A DNA stretch of 64,000 nt from the NCBI GenBank assembly GCA_040830725.1, contig JBFOMG010000001.1, forward strand, positions 175,949 through 239,948, given 5' to 3'. The translations under genes were made by a program, and so were the position numbers. The notes below the pieces were generated by a model that worked only from the letters and a program-made list of their open reading frames with translations, was not told the origin of the DNA and did no database searches. Origin of the DNA: JAWKWH01 sp040830725. Its GTDB lineage: Bacteria; Pseudomonadota; Alphaproteobacteria; Rhizobiales; Rhizobiaceae. This document shows positions 26,107-36,228 of this stretch, one piece after another. Within the stretch, counting starts at the first letter, position 1, and each line of letters begins with the position of its first letter.

Positions 26107-27930
26107 ATGTCCCTTCGCAATATAGCGATCATCGCCCATGTCGATCATGGCAAAACAACGCTTGTCGATGCGCTTCTGAAACAGTCCGGCGCGGTGCGCG
26201 AAAATCAGCGTGTCGAAGAACGAGCGCTTGATTCAGGCGATATTGAGAAAGAGCGCGGCATCACCATCCTGGCCAAAGCGACGTCAGTGGTCTGGAAGGA
26301 TACAAGGATCAATATTGTCGATACCCCCGGACATGCCGATTTTGGCGGTGAGGTCGAGCGCATCCTCAATATGGTGGACGGCGCCATTGTGTTGGTCGAT
26401 GCTGCGGAAGGGCCGATGCCGCAAACCAAGTTCGTCGTCGGCAAGGCACTCAAGGTCGGGTTGAAGCCGATCGTCGCCGTCAACAAGATCGACCGTCCGG
26501 ATGCTCGCCCCAGCGAGGTCATCAACGACGTGTTTGACCTGTTTGCCAATCTGGATGCGACTGATGAACAGCTTGATTTTCCGATCCTTTATGGCTCTGG
26601 CCGCGACGGCTGGATGAGTGCTGAAGAGGACGGTCCGCGGGACCAGGGGCTGGCAGCGCTGTTTGATCTCGTGCTTGACCACGTGGCGCAACCGAAGACC
26701 GGCGACGGACCATTCCGGATGATCGGCACGATCCTGGAAGCCAACCCTTATCTCGGGAGGATCGTCACCGGCCGTATCGAAGCCGGTTCGGTAAAGCCGA
26801 ACCAGACCGTCAAGGTGCTCGGGCAAGATGGTTCCGTCGTCGAGCAAGGCCGCGTGTCGAAAATTCTGGCGTTTCGCGGTCTCGAACGCCAGCCGATCGA
26901 GGAGGGTAAAGCCGGGGACATTGTGGCAATAGCCGGATTGTCGAAAGGCACTGTCGCGGACACTTTCTGCGATCCCGAAGTCGAGCAGCCGATGGCAGCG
27001 CAACCGATCGATCCACCGACGGTGACCATGTCGTTTATTGTCAATGACAGTCCGCTCGCCGGAACCGAGGGCGACAAGGTCACAAGCCGTGTCATTCGTG
27101 AGCGTTTGTTTCGCGAGGCTGAAGGCAATGTCGCCTTGAAGATCGAAGAGGCGGAAGACAAGGATTCATTTTACGTTTCCGGCCGGGGTGAGCTGCAACT
27201 GGCAGTTCTGATCGAAACCATGCGCCGTGAAGGCTATGAGCTAGCGGTTTCGCGTCCTCGCGTCGTGATGAAGACCGATGGTTCCGGCAATCAGCTGGAG
27301 CCGGTGGAAGAAGTGGTCATTGACGTTGACGATGAACATTCCGGCATCGTGGTGCAGAAAATGTCGGAACGAAAAGCCGAAATGGTGGAGTTGAAGCCAT
27401 CAGGCGGCGGCAGGCAGCGGCTGGTTTTTCATGCGCCCACAAGAGGTTTGATCGGATACCAGTCTGAACTGATGACCGATACACGCGGCACAGCCGTCAT
27501 GAACCGGTTGTTCCATAGTTATGAACCCTACAAGGGTCCATTGCCAGGACGCACCAACGGTGTGCTCATCGCCAACGAGCCTGGTGAAGCCGTGGCCTAC
27601 GCGCTGTGGAATCTTGAGGACCGCGGTCCGATGGTGATCGACGCCGGAGTGAAGGTTTATGCCGGGATGATCATAGGTATTCACTCCAGGGATAACGACC
27701 TTGAGGTCAATGTCCTGAAAGGCAAGAAACTCACAAATATTCGTGCAGCGGGGAAGGACGAAGCCGTTAAACTGACACCGCCAATCCGCATGACACTCGA
27801 GCGGGCGCTTTCATGGATACAGGACGACGAACTGGTCGAAGTGACGCCAAAATCAATTCGTCTGAGAAAATTCTATCTTGATACGCACGAACGCAAAAGA
27901 TTTGAGAAATCGCGCGCCGGAGCCGCTTGA
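26107..27930 (+). CDS. typA: ribosome-binding GTPase TypA/BipA
   Basis: 607 residues, the usual length. Translational GTPase: G1 AHVDHGKTT (residues 10-18), G2 region GITILAK, G3 DTPGHADFGGEVER, G4 NKIDRPDA. Domains II, III and V follow, ending in the BipA-specific CTD (RKFYLDTHERKRFEKS). It binds the ribosome and helps growth at low temperature and under stress. ATG at 26107 follows GAAAGAA. It is followed after 49 bp by the acetyltransferase gene. Confidence 0.97.
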   Translation: MSLRNIAIIAHVDHGKTTLVDALLKQSGAVRENQRVEERALDSGDIEKERGITILAKATSVVWKDTRINIVDTPGHADFGGEVERILNMVDGAIVLVDAAEGPMPQTKFVVGKALKVGLKPIVAVNKIDRPDARPSEVINDVFDLFANLDATDEQLDFPILYGSGRDGWMSAEEDGPRDQGLAALFDLVLDHVAQPKTGDGPFRMIGTILEANPYLGRIVTGRIEAGSVKPNQTVKVLGQDGSVVEQGRVSKILAFRGLERQPIEEGKAGDIVAIAGLSKGTVADTFCDPEVEQPMAAQPIDPPTVTMSFIVNDSPLAGTEGDKVTSRVIRERLFREAEGNVALKIEEAEDKDSFYVSGRGELQLAVLIETMRREGYELAVSRPRVVMKTDGSGNQLEPVEEVVIDVDDEHSGIVVQKMSERKAEMVELKPSGGGRQRLVFHAPTRGLIGYQSELMTDTRGTAVMNRLFHSYEPYKGPLPGRTNGVLIANEPGEAVAYALWNLEDRGPMVIDAGVKVYAGMIIGIHSRDNDLEVNVLKGKKLTNIRAAGKDEAVKLTPPIRMTLERALSWIQDDELVEVTPKSIRLRKFYLDTHERKRFEKSRAGAA

Positions 27931-27979
27931 CAAAATTGCGCCAACAGGAAAATTGGCGTTTCACAGCGGACAGTCTGAG

Positions 27980-28609
27980 ATGACCCCCATCAATGTCGCC
28001 CATTGGCCTCGAAAGAGCCAGTATCTGTTTTTTCGGACCTATCGTAACCCGCACTTTTCAGTAACGGCGGACGTTGATGTGACGCGCCTGATGACCGAAC
28101 TGAAGCCGAAAGGCGTACCGGTGTTCAATGCATGTCTTTTCGCAATAACCGGTGCGGCCAACGATGTTCCGGAGTTCCGCACCCGTTTTGACGCGACTCA
28201 CGTCTATGAATGCGAAACGGTTGGCGCGTCGGTTACCGTTCCGATCGAAGACCGCAAATTCGCCTTTTGCGACATACCATGGCAGCGCGACTGGCTGATG
28301 TTTGATGAAGCGTGCAAACGTGAAATTGAGCAGGCGCGCCAGCAGACTGATCTGAAAAACAAGGTCGCCGGACAGGGAAACTGGATCTACATGACGTGCC
28401 TGCCATGGGTTCATCTAACGGCGATGACCCACCCGGTCAGTGGGCCTGATGACTGCATTCCCAGGGTTGCCTGGGGAAAGATCTCACAAACCAATGGCCG
28501 CTGGAAGATGCCGGTCGCCGTCCAGGTTCACCATGCATTGGCCGATGGTCTGCATGTCGGTCTTTTCTTTGACGCGCTCCAGGCGCGATTGAACACGCTG
28601 CAAACGTAG
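27980..28609 (+). CDS. chloramphenicol acetyltransferase family protein
   Basis: 209 residues of the trimeric CAT fold. The catalytic motif HHALADGLH near the C-terminus (His about 185) matches the canonical HHxxxDGxH, and FFRTYRNPHFSVTADVDVTRL at the N-terminus is the CAT pattern. The frame is open upstream into typA, but MTPINVAHWPRK is the expected N-terminus, so ATG 27980 is used. It transfers acetyl from acetyl-CoA to a hydroxyl; whether chloramphenicol is the natural substrate in this chromosomal context is open. Confidence 0.88.
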   Translation: MTPINVAHWPRKSQYLFFRTYRNPHFSVTADVDVTRLMTELKPKGVPVFNACLFAITGAANDVPEFRTRFDATHVYECETVGASVTVPIEDRKFAFCDIPWQRDWLMFDEACKREIEQARQQTDLKNKVAGQGNWIYMTCLPWVHLTAMTHPVSGPDDCIPRVAWGKISQTNGRWKMPVAVQVHHALADGLHVGLFFDALQARLNTLQT

Positions 28610-28613
28610 GACG

Positions 28614-29174
28614 CTATCTCGCCATTGCGTGATATTCCCGGTTCGGCTTCATGTCCGTTGCCGCGGCGACGCGGTTCGACATGTTGAAAAATGCGGCGGT
28701 AGCCGCAATGTCCCAGATGTCACGGTCCGAAAAACCGGCGTCGCGAAGAGCCTGCCGCTCTGTATTGGCAATCTTGTCTGGCGCTTCAGTGAGTTTGGTG
28801 GCGAATTCCAGCATCGCAGTCTGCCGCTGATCAAGACCGGCGCCACGCCAATTATGCGCGATCTCTTCACCAAAACCCGGGTCGCCCGACAATTGCCGGA
28901 CTGCTGCCCCATGCGCGGCGAGACAGTAATGGCAATGATTGATGGCCGAGACAGCGACGGCGATCATCTCGCGCTCCAACTTCGACAGGCCTGAATCGCC
29001 AAGCATCAAATCATTGTAAAAGTCGGTAAATGCCCGCAGTTTCTTTTCGTTGAAGGCGTAGGCAGCCAGCACATTAGGCACCAGTCCAAGTTTTTCTCTG
29101 CACTTGTCGAAATAGGCTAAAGTGGCTTCACTCAATTCGTCTTCGGGTTCGATGTTGAGTGAGGTAATTTGCAT
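28614..29174 (-). CDS. peroxidase-related (carboxymuconolactone decarboxylase-like, AhpD fold) protein
   Basis: 186 residues. The redox pair lies in SAINHCHYCLAAHG, the CxxC-H motif of the AhpD/CMD family (TIGR01926-type 'peroxidase-related' proteins). RDIWDIAATAAFFNMSNRVAAATD is the conserved C-terminal helix. Likely reduces peroxides with a thiol partner. ATG 29174 is preferred to the TTG of the longer frame because MQITSLNIEPEDE is the usual N-terminus. Convergent with the CAT gene, 4 bp apart. Confidence 0.88.
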   Translation of the reverse strand: MQITSLNIEPEDELSEATLAYFDKCREKLGLVPNVLAAYAFNEKKLRAFTDFYNDLMLGDSGLSKLEREMIAVAVSAINHCHYCLAAHGAAVRQLSGDPGFGEEIAHNWRGAGLDQRQTAMLEFATKLTEAPDKIANTERQALRDAGFSDRDIWDIAATAAFFNMSNRVAAATDMKPNREYHAMAR

Positions 29175-29282
29175 GTCGGAACTTTTGGCCAATTGTTTCA
29201 CTCCAGTATTTGACGCCTTTCTGAAGCGCCGTCGCAATCAAGACGTCGCCATGCAGAAATTTTCTGTTACGATAGCTTAAAA

Positions 29283-32200
29283 ATGAGCCAATGCGAGGGA
29301 GAAACGCGAATGGCCGCTGCCAAAAAAAAGAGTGCTGGTAAATCTGCCAAATCCGGATCTGAAAAATTCTCCAAACTTTTATTCGACCGGGCCCCCAAAG
29401 AAGATATTTCCCGATACGACAAGAAGTCGCTGTCCATCACCGCCGAGTGCGCTTTCAAAGCTGTCAAACAGCACAAGCGGGGTAAGAGCGTCGTTGTCAG
29501 CCATTCACAAGCCGGCGTGAGTTGTGATGGCAGACCGGTGTCCATATTCACCATCGTCAACGACAACATGCCGTTCCTGTTCGATTCGGTGATGGGAGCG
29601 ATAACCAATGAATTGGGTGAACCTTCGCTTGTTCTCCACCCGGTGATCGAGGTCAAGCACAGCCGCTCAGGGGTCTCCGAACTGATCGGGATTGCAAAGC
29701 CGGGTGTCAATCGGGAAGGCATTGACAAGATCAGCGTCTTGCACGTCCACACCGATGCCGTTGACCGGGAGACCAGCGAGCGGCTTGTCGATAACCTGGA
29801 CGCAATATTGCGGCAGGTCAGGGACGCAGTGAAGGACTGGCGGCCAATGCTGGCCCGCCTCGAGCAGGCAATCACCGAATACCGCTACGCTCCTCCACCG
29901 CTCAGGTCCGAAACACTCGATGAGGCGGTGTCGTTTCTCGAATGGCTGCGCGACGACAATTTCACATTTCTGGGGATGCGTGAATATCGTTACTCCGGAT
30001 CGGGCACTACCGGGAAACTCAAAAGGGCCGACAAGCCGGCTTTGGGAATACTGTCCGATCCCAACTTACGCGTGCTGCGCCAAGGCGACGAGGCGCTCTC
30101 GACCACACCGGAAATTCGCGCGTTCCTGACCGGTCCGGAACCGCTGCTGGTGACCAAGGCGAATACCAAGTCGAAAGTCCACCGGCAGACCTATATGGAC
30201 TACATCGGGATCAAAACATTCAATCAACGCGGTAAGCTGACCGGGGAACTGCGCGCTGTCGGTTTGTTCACATCGACCGCCTACACCCGTTCCGTCATGC
30301 GCATACCTTATCTGCGCTCCAAGTCGAAAGCCGTCATTTCCAGACTTGGCTATGATCCGGCCGGCCACCTCGGCAAGGCGCTGACCAATGTCCTGGAATC
30401 CTATCCGCGCGATGAATTGTTTCAGATCGATCTGCCGACGCTGACCAAGAACGCCGAGGCGATCCTGGCACTGAGTGAGCGCCCACGGGTTCGCGCGCTC
30501 ATTCGCGCTGACCAGTTCGACCGCTTTGTTTCGGCGATCGTTTATGTGCCGCGCGATCGCTACAACAGCCGAAACCGGGAGCGGATAGGAGACTACCTGA
30601 AGGAAATCTTCGTCGGACGCCTGTCTGCCTATTATCCGGCGTTTCCGGAAGGCAGTCTCGCCCGGGTTCATTTCATTATCGGCCGCAATGCCGGCAAAAC
30701 ACCCTACGTGCCGCAGTCGGAGATCGAAAACAAAATTCGTGAAATCGTGCGCAACTGGGACGACGCTTTGGCGCAAGCCGCGTCGGATGCCGGTGTTGAC
30801 CGGTCTCTGGTGCGCATAGCCGGCCGTTTTCCGGCCGACTACCGCGAAAGCTTTCCTGCCGACCAAGCACTTGCCGATGCGCAACGCGTCGGTCAGGTCT
30901 CGGCGGAAGATCCAATTGCGATCGATTTCTACCGATCCGGTGATCAGGGTGACAACGAAGCTGCGCTCAAGATCTATCATTGCGGCGCACCGGTATCATT
31001 GTCGCGCCGGGTCCCGCTGCTCGAGAACATGGGTTTCCGCGTCATCAGCGAGCGCACTTTCGAGGTGTCCGATGGCGATGAAAACCCGGTTTTTCTGCAT
31101 GCCATGCACCTGACAAGCGCTGACGGCCGGACGATCGATCTCTCGGACGATGGGAAATTGTTTGCGGAATTGTTCCTCTCGGTCTGGTTCGGTTCTAACG
31201 ACAATGACGGATATAACGCGCTCGGTCACGCAGCCGGATTGCGTGCCGACGAAATCACAATTTTGCGCGCCTATGGCCGATATCTGCAACAGGCCGGAAT
31301 TCCGCAGGGCCAGGAGTTCATTGCAGCGGTGCTCAGCCGCTATCCGCAAATCTCAGCTGATCTGTATGCACTGTTTTGCGCTAGGTTCGATCCGTCGAAA
31401 CAAGCCACGGCTGAAAAGCAGACGGCCGATCTGCAGGCGGCCATCAACGAAGCACTTGAGGCGGTGCCCAACCTTGATGAAGACACGATCATTCGGCGCA
31501 TTGCCAATCTGATCGAGGCAACGCTTCGGACCAATTGTTTTGCGGCACCGGCGACAGCGCAACCGCGGTCACTTGCCTTCAAGCTTGAACCGCGCGCTAT
31601 CGACGGCCTGCCCGAACCCCGACCCTGGAGAGAGATTTTCGTCTACGGCCCGGAGGTGGAGGGTGTTCACCTGCGATTTGGATCGGTTGCACGCGGCGGC
31701 TTGCGGTGGTCAGATCGTGCACAGGACTACCGCACCGAGGTGCTCGGCCTCGCCAAGGCCCAGCAGGTCAAAAACGCCGTTATCGTGCCTGTCGGTGCCA
31801 AGGGCGGGTTTTATCCAAAACGGCTTCCGGTTGGCGGGTCGCGTGATGAGGTTTTTCAGGCCGGCCGGCAGGCATATATGAATTTTATCGCCAGTCTGCT
31901 TTCGGTCACCGACAATCTTGATGGTGATAAAATCAAAGCTCCGAAAGATGTGGTCCGTCACGACAATGATGATCCTTATTTTGTTGTCGCCGCGGACAAG
32001 GGAACAGCCACTTTTTCCGATACCGCCAACGGTATAAGCCAGGAACACGGCTTCTGGCTGGACGATGCTTTCGCCTCAGGTGGCTCGGCTGGCTATGACC
32101 ACAAAAAAATGGGAATTACCGCGCGGGGCGCCTGGGAAGCGGTCAAGCGGCATTTCCGGGAGATGGACCACGACATTCAAACCCAGGAGTTTACGGCGAT

Positions 32201-34085
32201 TGGTGTCGGCGACATGTCCGGCGATGTTTTCGGCAATGGCATGCTGCTGTCCAGACACACCCGCTTGATTGCCGCTTTTGACCATCGCGATATTTTCATC
32301 GATCCGGATCCTGATGCGGAAAAATCTTTTGTTGAAAGGGAGCGACTGTTCAATCTGGGCCGGTCCAGCTGGCAGGATTACAACGAAAAGCTTCTGTCAA
32401 AAGGCGGCATGATCATCTCGCGTGCGACCAAATCGGTCAAACTGAGCAGTGAGGCGTCCAAGGCGATCGGATTGGGCAAATCCACGGCTTCTCCACAAGA
32501 GATCATGCGCGCGATCCTGAAAAGCAATGTCGATCTCATGTGGTTCGGCGGCATTGGAACCTATGTGCGGGCGAAGACGGAATCGAACCAGGATGCCGGT
32601 GACCGGGCCAACGACGCGATACGCATCATCGCAAGCGAGGTTGGCGCAAAGGTTGTTGGTGAAGGCGCAAATCTGGGAATGACCCAGCTGGCCAGAATCG
32701 AATTTGGTTTGGCTGGTGGGCGCTGCAATTCAGACGCGATTGACAATTCCGCCGGCGTCAATTCATCCGACGTCGAGGTGAACATCAAGATCGCCCTGGC
32801 AGCTGCGATGAGGGATGGCAGCCTGACGCGGACCGCTCGCGACAAGCTGCTGGCCCAAATGACCGACGAAGTTGCATATCTTGTGCTGGCTAACAATTAC
32901 AAACAAACCTTGGCTTTGTCGCTTGCGGAACGGCGGGGCCTTGCGGACATGGGCCATCAGGGCCGGTTCATGAATGCGCTGGAGGACCGCGGATTGCTGG
33001 ATCGGGCGGTAGAGTTGTTGCCCGATGACGGCGAGTTTGCTGACAGGCAGTCGCGCGGCGAACCGCTGTCCAGGCCTGAACTCGGAGTACTCTTGGCCTA
33101 CGCCAAGATTGTTTTGTTCGACGAATTGGCCGCCAGCGATCTACCGGACGATGCTCATTTCTCGGAAGATCTGTCCGGTTATTTCCCGACCAGAATGGCG
33201 AAGAAGTTTTCGGGTCAAATCTCCGGTCATCGGCTTCGCCGTGAAATCATCGCGACCTTGTTGGCCAATGATGCCATAAATCGCGGTGGCCCGGCTTTCG
33301 TTAGCCGGCTGCAGGATCTGACAGGCAGAAATTCCATCGATATTGTCGAAGCATTCGTGCTCGTGCGCGACGGGTTCGAACTTGAACAGATTTATGCGGA
33401 CATTGATGCGCTCGACAACAAGGTTTCGGGAAGCGCGCAGATCGACTTCTACTCCGAAGTCGGCCGCATCGTGCATGGCGCGACGGGATGGTATCTGCGT
33501 CAGGTCCAAAGCCAGCAGTCATTGGCAGACTGTGTCGCCGCTGTTCAACGTGCCCGCAGCGAACTTGAGCCGAAGCTTCACGACATGATGCCCGACTTCA
33601 TGGCTGAAAAGCTTGACGAACGCGTGGCGAATTTCAAGGCGAGCGGTGCTCCAGAGGGCCTTGCACGCCGGCTTGCCTTGTTGGGTATTTCCGACGCAGT
33701 GCCTGACGCAATGTCGATCTCGGAGAGTTCCGGTTGTCGCCTTATTGAGTCTGCCCGCGTTTACTACGCTGTAACAAAGCAATTCCGCATCGGCAAAATT
33801 GCGGAAGCCGGCCGCATGATCAGCACACATGATTATTATGACGGTCTGGCGCTTGCGCGGGCGAACGAGACGATAGCCTCCGCCCGGCGGAGAATTTCGA
33901 TTGCGGCATTGCAGACCCATGGTAAAGACAGCGATCCGGTGGCCGCATGGCTAACCAGCGGCGGCCCGCAAGCAGCAAGGACAACAGAGCGAATGCGCGA
34001 CCTCATCGAAGGTGGTGACATGACGCTGTCCCGTCTGGCCGTTGCTGCCGGGTTGATGAACGATTTGGCCAGCCACGGGGGTTAA
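29283..34085 (+). CDS. NAD-specific glutamate dehydrogenase, large (~180 kDa) type
   Basis: 1600 residues, the length of the large NAD-GDH class found in alphaproteobacteria, pseudomonads and Streptomyces. The N-terminal ~700 residues are regulatory with ACT-like segments. The catalytic core begins about residue 780: ARGGLRWSDR then PVGAKGGF with the substrate-binding Lys, NAD-binding GEGANLGMTQ near 1125. It deaminates glutamate to 2-oxoglutarate with NAD, mostly in amino-acid catabolism. The first ~30 residues are Lys/Ala/Ser-rich. ATG 29283 or 29310 could be the start. Confidence 0.95.
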   Translation: MSQCEGETRMAAAKKKSAGKSAKSGSEKFSKLLFDRAPKEDISRYDKKSLSITAECAFKAVKQHKRGKSVVVSHSQAGVSCDGRPVSIFTIVNDNMPFLFDSVMGAITNELGEPSLVLHPVIEVKHSRSGVSELIGIAKPGVNREGIDKISVLHVHTDAVDRETSERLVDNLDAILRQVRDAVKDWRPMLARLEQAITEYRYAPPPLRSETLDEAVSFLEWLRDDNFTFLGMREYRYSGSGTTGKLKRADKPALGILSDPNLRVLRQGDEALSTTPEIRAFLTGPEPLLVTKANTKSKVHRQTYMDYIGIKTFNQRGKLTGELRAVGLFTSTAYTRSVMRIPYLRSKSKAVISRLGYDPAGHLGKALTNVLESYPRDELFQIDLPTLTKNAEAILALSERPRVRALIRADQFDRFVSAIVYVPRDRYNSRNRERIGDYLKEIFVGRLSAYYPAFPEGSLARVHFIIGRNAGKTPYVPQSEIENKIREIVRNWDDALAQAASDAGVDRSLVRIAGRFPADYRESFPADQALADAQRVGQVSAEDPIAIDFYRSGDQGDNEAALKIYHCGAPVSLSRRVPLLENMGFRVISERTFEVSDGDENPVFLHAMHLTSADGRTIDLSDDGKLFAELFLSVWFGSNDNDGYNALGHAAGLRADEITILRAYGRYLQQAGIPQGQEFIAAVLSRYPQISADLYALFCARFDPSKQATAEKQTADLQAAINEALEAVPNLDEDTIIRRIANLIEATLRTNCFAAPATAQPRSLAFKLEPRAIDGLPEPRPWREIFVYGPEVEGVHLRFGSVARGGLRWSDRAQDYRTEVLGLAKAQQVKNAVIVPVGAKGGFYPKRLPVGGSRDEVFQAGRQAYMNFIASLLSVTDNLDGDKIKAPKDVVRHDNDDPYFVVAADKGTATFSDTANGISQEHGFWLDDAFASGGSAGYDHKKMGITARGAWEAVKRHFREMDHDIQTQEFTAIGVGDMSGDVFGNGMLLSRHTRLIAAFDHRDIFIDPDPDAEKSFVERERLFNLGRSSWQDYNEKLLSKGGMIISRATKSVKLSSEASKAIGLGKSTASPQEIMRAILKSNVDLMWFGGIGTYVRAKTESNQDAGDRANDAIRIIASEVGAKVVGEGANLGMTQLARIEFGLAGGRCNSDAIDNSAGVNSSDVEVNIKIALAAAMRDGSLTRTARDKLLAQMTDEVAYLVLANNYKQTLALSLAERRGLADMGHQGRFMNALEDRGLLDRAVELLPDDGEFADRQSRGEPLSRPELGVLLAYAKIVLFDELAASDLPDDAHFSEDLSGYFPTRMAKKFSGQISGHRLRREIIATLLANDAINRGGPAFVSRLQDLTGRNSIDIVEAFVLVRDGFELEQIYADIDALDNKVSGSAQIDFYSEVGRIVHGATGWYLRQVQSQQSLADCVAAVQRARSELEPKLHDMMPDFMAEKLDERVANFKASGAPEGLARRLALLGISDAVPDAMSISESSGCRLIESARVYYAVTKQFRIGKIAEAGRMISTHDYYDGLALARANETIASARRRISIAALQTHGKDSDPVAAWLTSGGPQAARTTERMRDLIEGGDMTLSRLAVAAGLMNDLASHGG

Positions 34086-34094
34086 CACGAAACA

Positions 34095-35501
34095 ATGAGC
34101 GATGCGGCAATATCCGGCGAAGCTCCAAGAGCGAGCAGGCGTGGCATATGGGGCTGGATGTTTTTCGATTGGGCCGCGCAGCCGTTTCATACGCTGATCA
34201 TCACATTTGTCTTTGCACCCTATTTCGCTTCCTCGGTTGCCTCCAATAGCGCCGAAGGACAGGAATATTGGGGTTATGCAACAGGATTTGGCGGGCTGCT
34301 GATCGCCATTATGGCGCCAATCCTGGGTTCGATAGCCGACGCTACCGGTCCACGGAAGCCGTGGATTTTCGCTTTCTCGATATTTGGCGTTGTGGGCTGT
34401 TCGATGCTTTGGCTTGCCACGCCCGGAATGGAAAGTCTGGCACTGCCGATGTTTGCCGTCATGCTTGCGCTGATTGGCATGGAATTCGCCGGTGTTTTCA
34501 ATAGTGCGATGATGCCCGATCTTGTGCCCCGTTCAGAGCTAGGCCGCTTGTCGGGCTCGGCCTGGGGGTTGGGGTACGTCGGTGGTCTGATCAGCCTGAT
34601 CATCGTGCTAGGACTACTGGCCGGCCAACCGTCGACAGGAAAAACACTGCTCGGCCTTGATCCTTTGTTCGGTCTCGATACCGAAGCACGCGAAGGGGAC
34701 AGGGCATCAGGACCGCTGACTGCAATATGGTACGTGATCTTCATCATACCGATGTTTTTGTTCACGCCGGATGCGCCGAAAAGAAAAGCGGCGAAGGGTG
34801 CGATTGTTAACGGACTGAAAGCTCTTGGTGCGACGCTTCGTGCCCTGCCTCACGAAAAGAGCTTCTTCAGTTTCCTGCTCTCCAGCATGTTCTACCGGGA
34901 TGCGCTAAACGCACTCTACAGTTTTGGTGGCATCTATGCCGCTGGCGTCCTGGGTTGGTCGATCACACAAATCGGCATTTTTGGTATCCTTGCCAACATT
35001 ACCGGAGCAATCGGGGCCTGGCTTGGAGGCAGGATTGACCAGCGGTTTGGCCCGAAGATCGTCGTGGCCGGCTCAATCATCTTGCTGACATTGTGTTGCA
35101 TACTGGTGATCTCGACGACCAAGACAGAGATATTGTTCATGGCAATTGCCAGTGAAGGATCCAACCTGCCGGACATAACATTTTATGTCGCCGGCGCGAT
35201 TATCGGCGCTGCCGGAGGATCGGTTCAGGCTGCTTCAAGAACCCTGCTGGTCGATCAGGTCGAGCGCGAGCGGGTGACTGAAGCATTTGGTCTTTATGCG
35301 CTCTCGGGCAAGGCTACCGCGTTCATCGGACCGTTGGCGATTGCTTTTGCGACGGCGTTTTTTGCCCGTGAAGCACTCGGGTTTTCTCCGCAGGACGCAC
35401 AACGCCTCGGTGTCACGCCGGTCGTCTTGTTGTTTGTTGCCGGGCTGGTATTGCTGCCGTTCGTCAAGAGCAAGCATCAACAACAGATTACAGCGGCCTA
35501 A
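34095..35501 (+). CDS. MFS transporter of the UMF1/Atg22-like family
   Basis: 468 residues with about twelve helices. The opening GWMFFDWAAQPFHTLIITFVFAPYFAS is the hallmark of the UMF1 family (bacterial relatives of vacuolar effluxer Atg22), and the second half has GSVQAASRTLLVDQVERER, matching its conserved loop. Substrate unknown; amino-acid efflux is possible by analogy with Atg22. It begins 9 bp after the NAD-glutamate dehydrogenase stop, so the two are probably cotranscribed, which would fit amino-acid metabolism. Confidence 0.88.
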   Translation: MSDAAISGEAPRASRRGIWGWMFFDWAAQPFHTLIITFVFAPYFASSVASNSAEGQEYWGYATGFGGLLIAIMAPILGSIADATGPRKPWIFAFSIFGVVGCSMLWLATPGMESLALPMFAVMLALIGMEFAGVFNSAMMPDLVPRSELGRLSGSAWGLGYVGGLISLIIVLGLLAGQPSTGKTLLGLDPLFGLDTEAREGDRASGPLTAIWYVIFIIPMFLFTPDAPKRKAAKGAIVNGLKALGATLRALPHEKSFFSFLLSSMFYRDALNALYSFGGIYAAGVLGWSITQIGIFGILANITGAIGAWLGGRIDQRFGPKIVVAGSIILLTLCCILVISTTKTEILFMAIASEGSNLPDITFYVAGAIIGAAGGSVQAASRTLLVDQVERERVTEAFGLYALSGKATAFIGPLAIAFATAFFAREALGFSPQDAQRLGVTPVVLLFVAGLVLLPFVKSKHQQQITAA

Positions 35502-35542
35502 CCAGCCTTGGCATCGATCCGACCAGCTTTCAATTAAGGTAA

Positions 35543-35564
35543 GGAGCGGACCGGAATCCGCTCC
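35543..35564. terminator. GC-rich hairpin between convergent genes
   Basis: GGAGCGGA and TCCGCTCC form a perfect 8-bp stem with a six-base loop in the 128-bp gap between the MFS and ppa genes. No T-run follows on either strand, so termination efficiency is uncertain. Confidence 0.45.
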
Positions 35565-35629
35565 TGCTGGGCCGGAACAGGTATCGGTGCTCCAACATCG
35601 TGGCCTGGAAGAATTTTCTCTTGGCAGCT

Positions 35630-36157
35630 TTATTGCTTGGCGCGGTCAATCGCCTCAACAATCATGCGCCTGGCATCGTCGGCGCCGAGCCAATCACCGA
35701 TCTTTACCCATTTTCCAGGTTCCAAATCCTTGTAATGCTCGAAAAAGTGCTGGATCTGCTTCAGCGTGATTCCTGGGAGATCGGTCGCATTGTGCACATC
35801 GCGGTAGCGCTGCGTTACATGCGGAGAAGGCACCGCCAATATCTTCTCATCCTGCCCGGAATTATCTTCCATGATCAAAACCCCGACCGGGCGGACATTG
35901 ATGACGCAGCCGGGAATAAGCTCCCGGGTGTTACACACGAGGACATCGATCGGATCTCCATCATCCGACAATGTGTGCGGGACAAACCCGTAATTTCCGG
36001 GATAAGCCATTGGCGTATAAAGAAATCTGTCGACGACCAGCGTACCGGCATCCTTGTCGAGTTCATATTTGATCGGCTGACCACCCAGCGGAACTTCGAT
36101 GATTACGTTGACGTCCTCTGGCGGGTTATCGCCGATGGAAATAGCGTCAATGCGCAT
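35630..36157 (-). CDS. ppa: inorganic pyrophosphatase, family I
   Basis: 175 residues, typical hexameric prokaryotic size. It hydrolyses pyrophosphate in the cytoplasm and pulls biosynthetic reactions forward. Metal-binding residues are in the signature DGDPIDVLV, with KYELDKDAGTLVVDRFLYTPMAYPGNYGFVPHT upstream in two blocks. AAGGAG 8 bp before ATG 36157 fixes the start; the longer upstream frame is ignored. Follows deoB on the same strand after 71 bp. Confidence 0.97.
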   Translation of the reverse strand: MRIDAISIGDNPPEDVNVIIEVPLGGQPIKYELDKDAGTLVVDRFLYTPMAYPGNYGFVPHTLSDDGDPIDVLVCNTRELIPGCVINVRPVGVLIMEDNSGQDEKILAVPSPHVTQRYRDVHNATDLPGITLKQIQHFFEHYKDLEPGKWVKIGDWLGADDARRMIVEAIDRAKQ

Positions 36158-36228
36158 GATATCGCTCCTTGCGAGACAAATTTCGCAAATCGATAGTCCA
36201 CCGCATGCTGCATTGCAACATAGACTTG

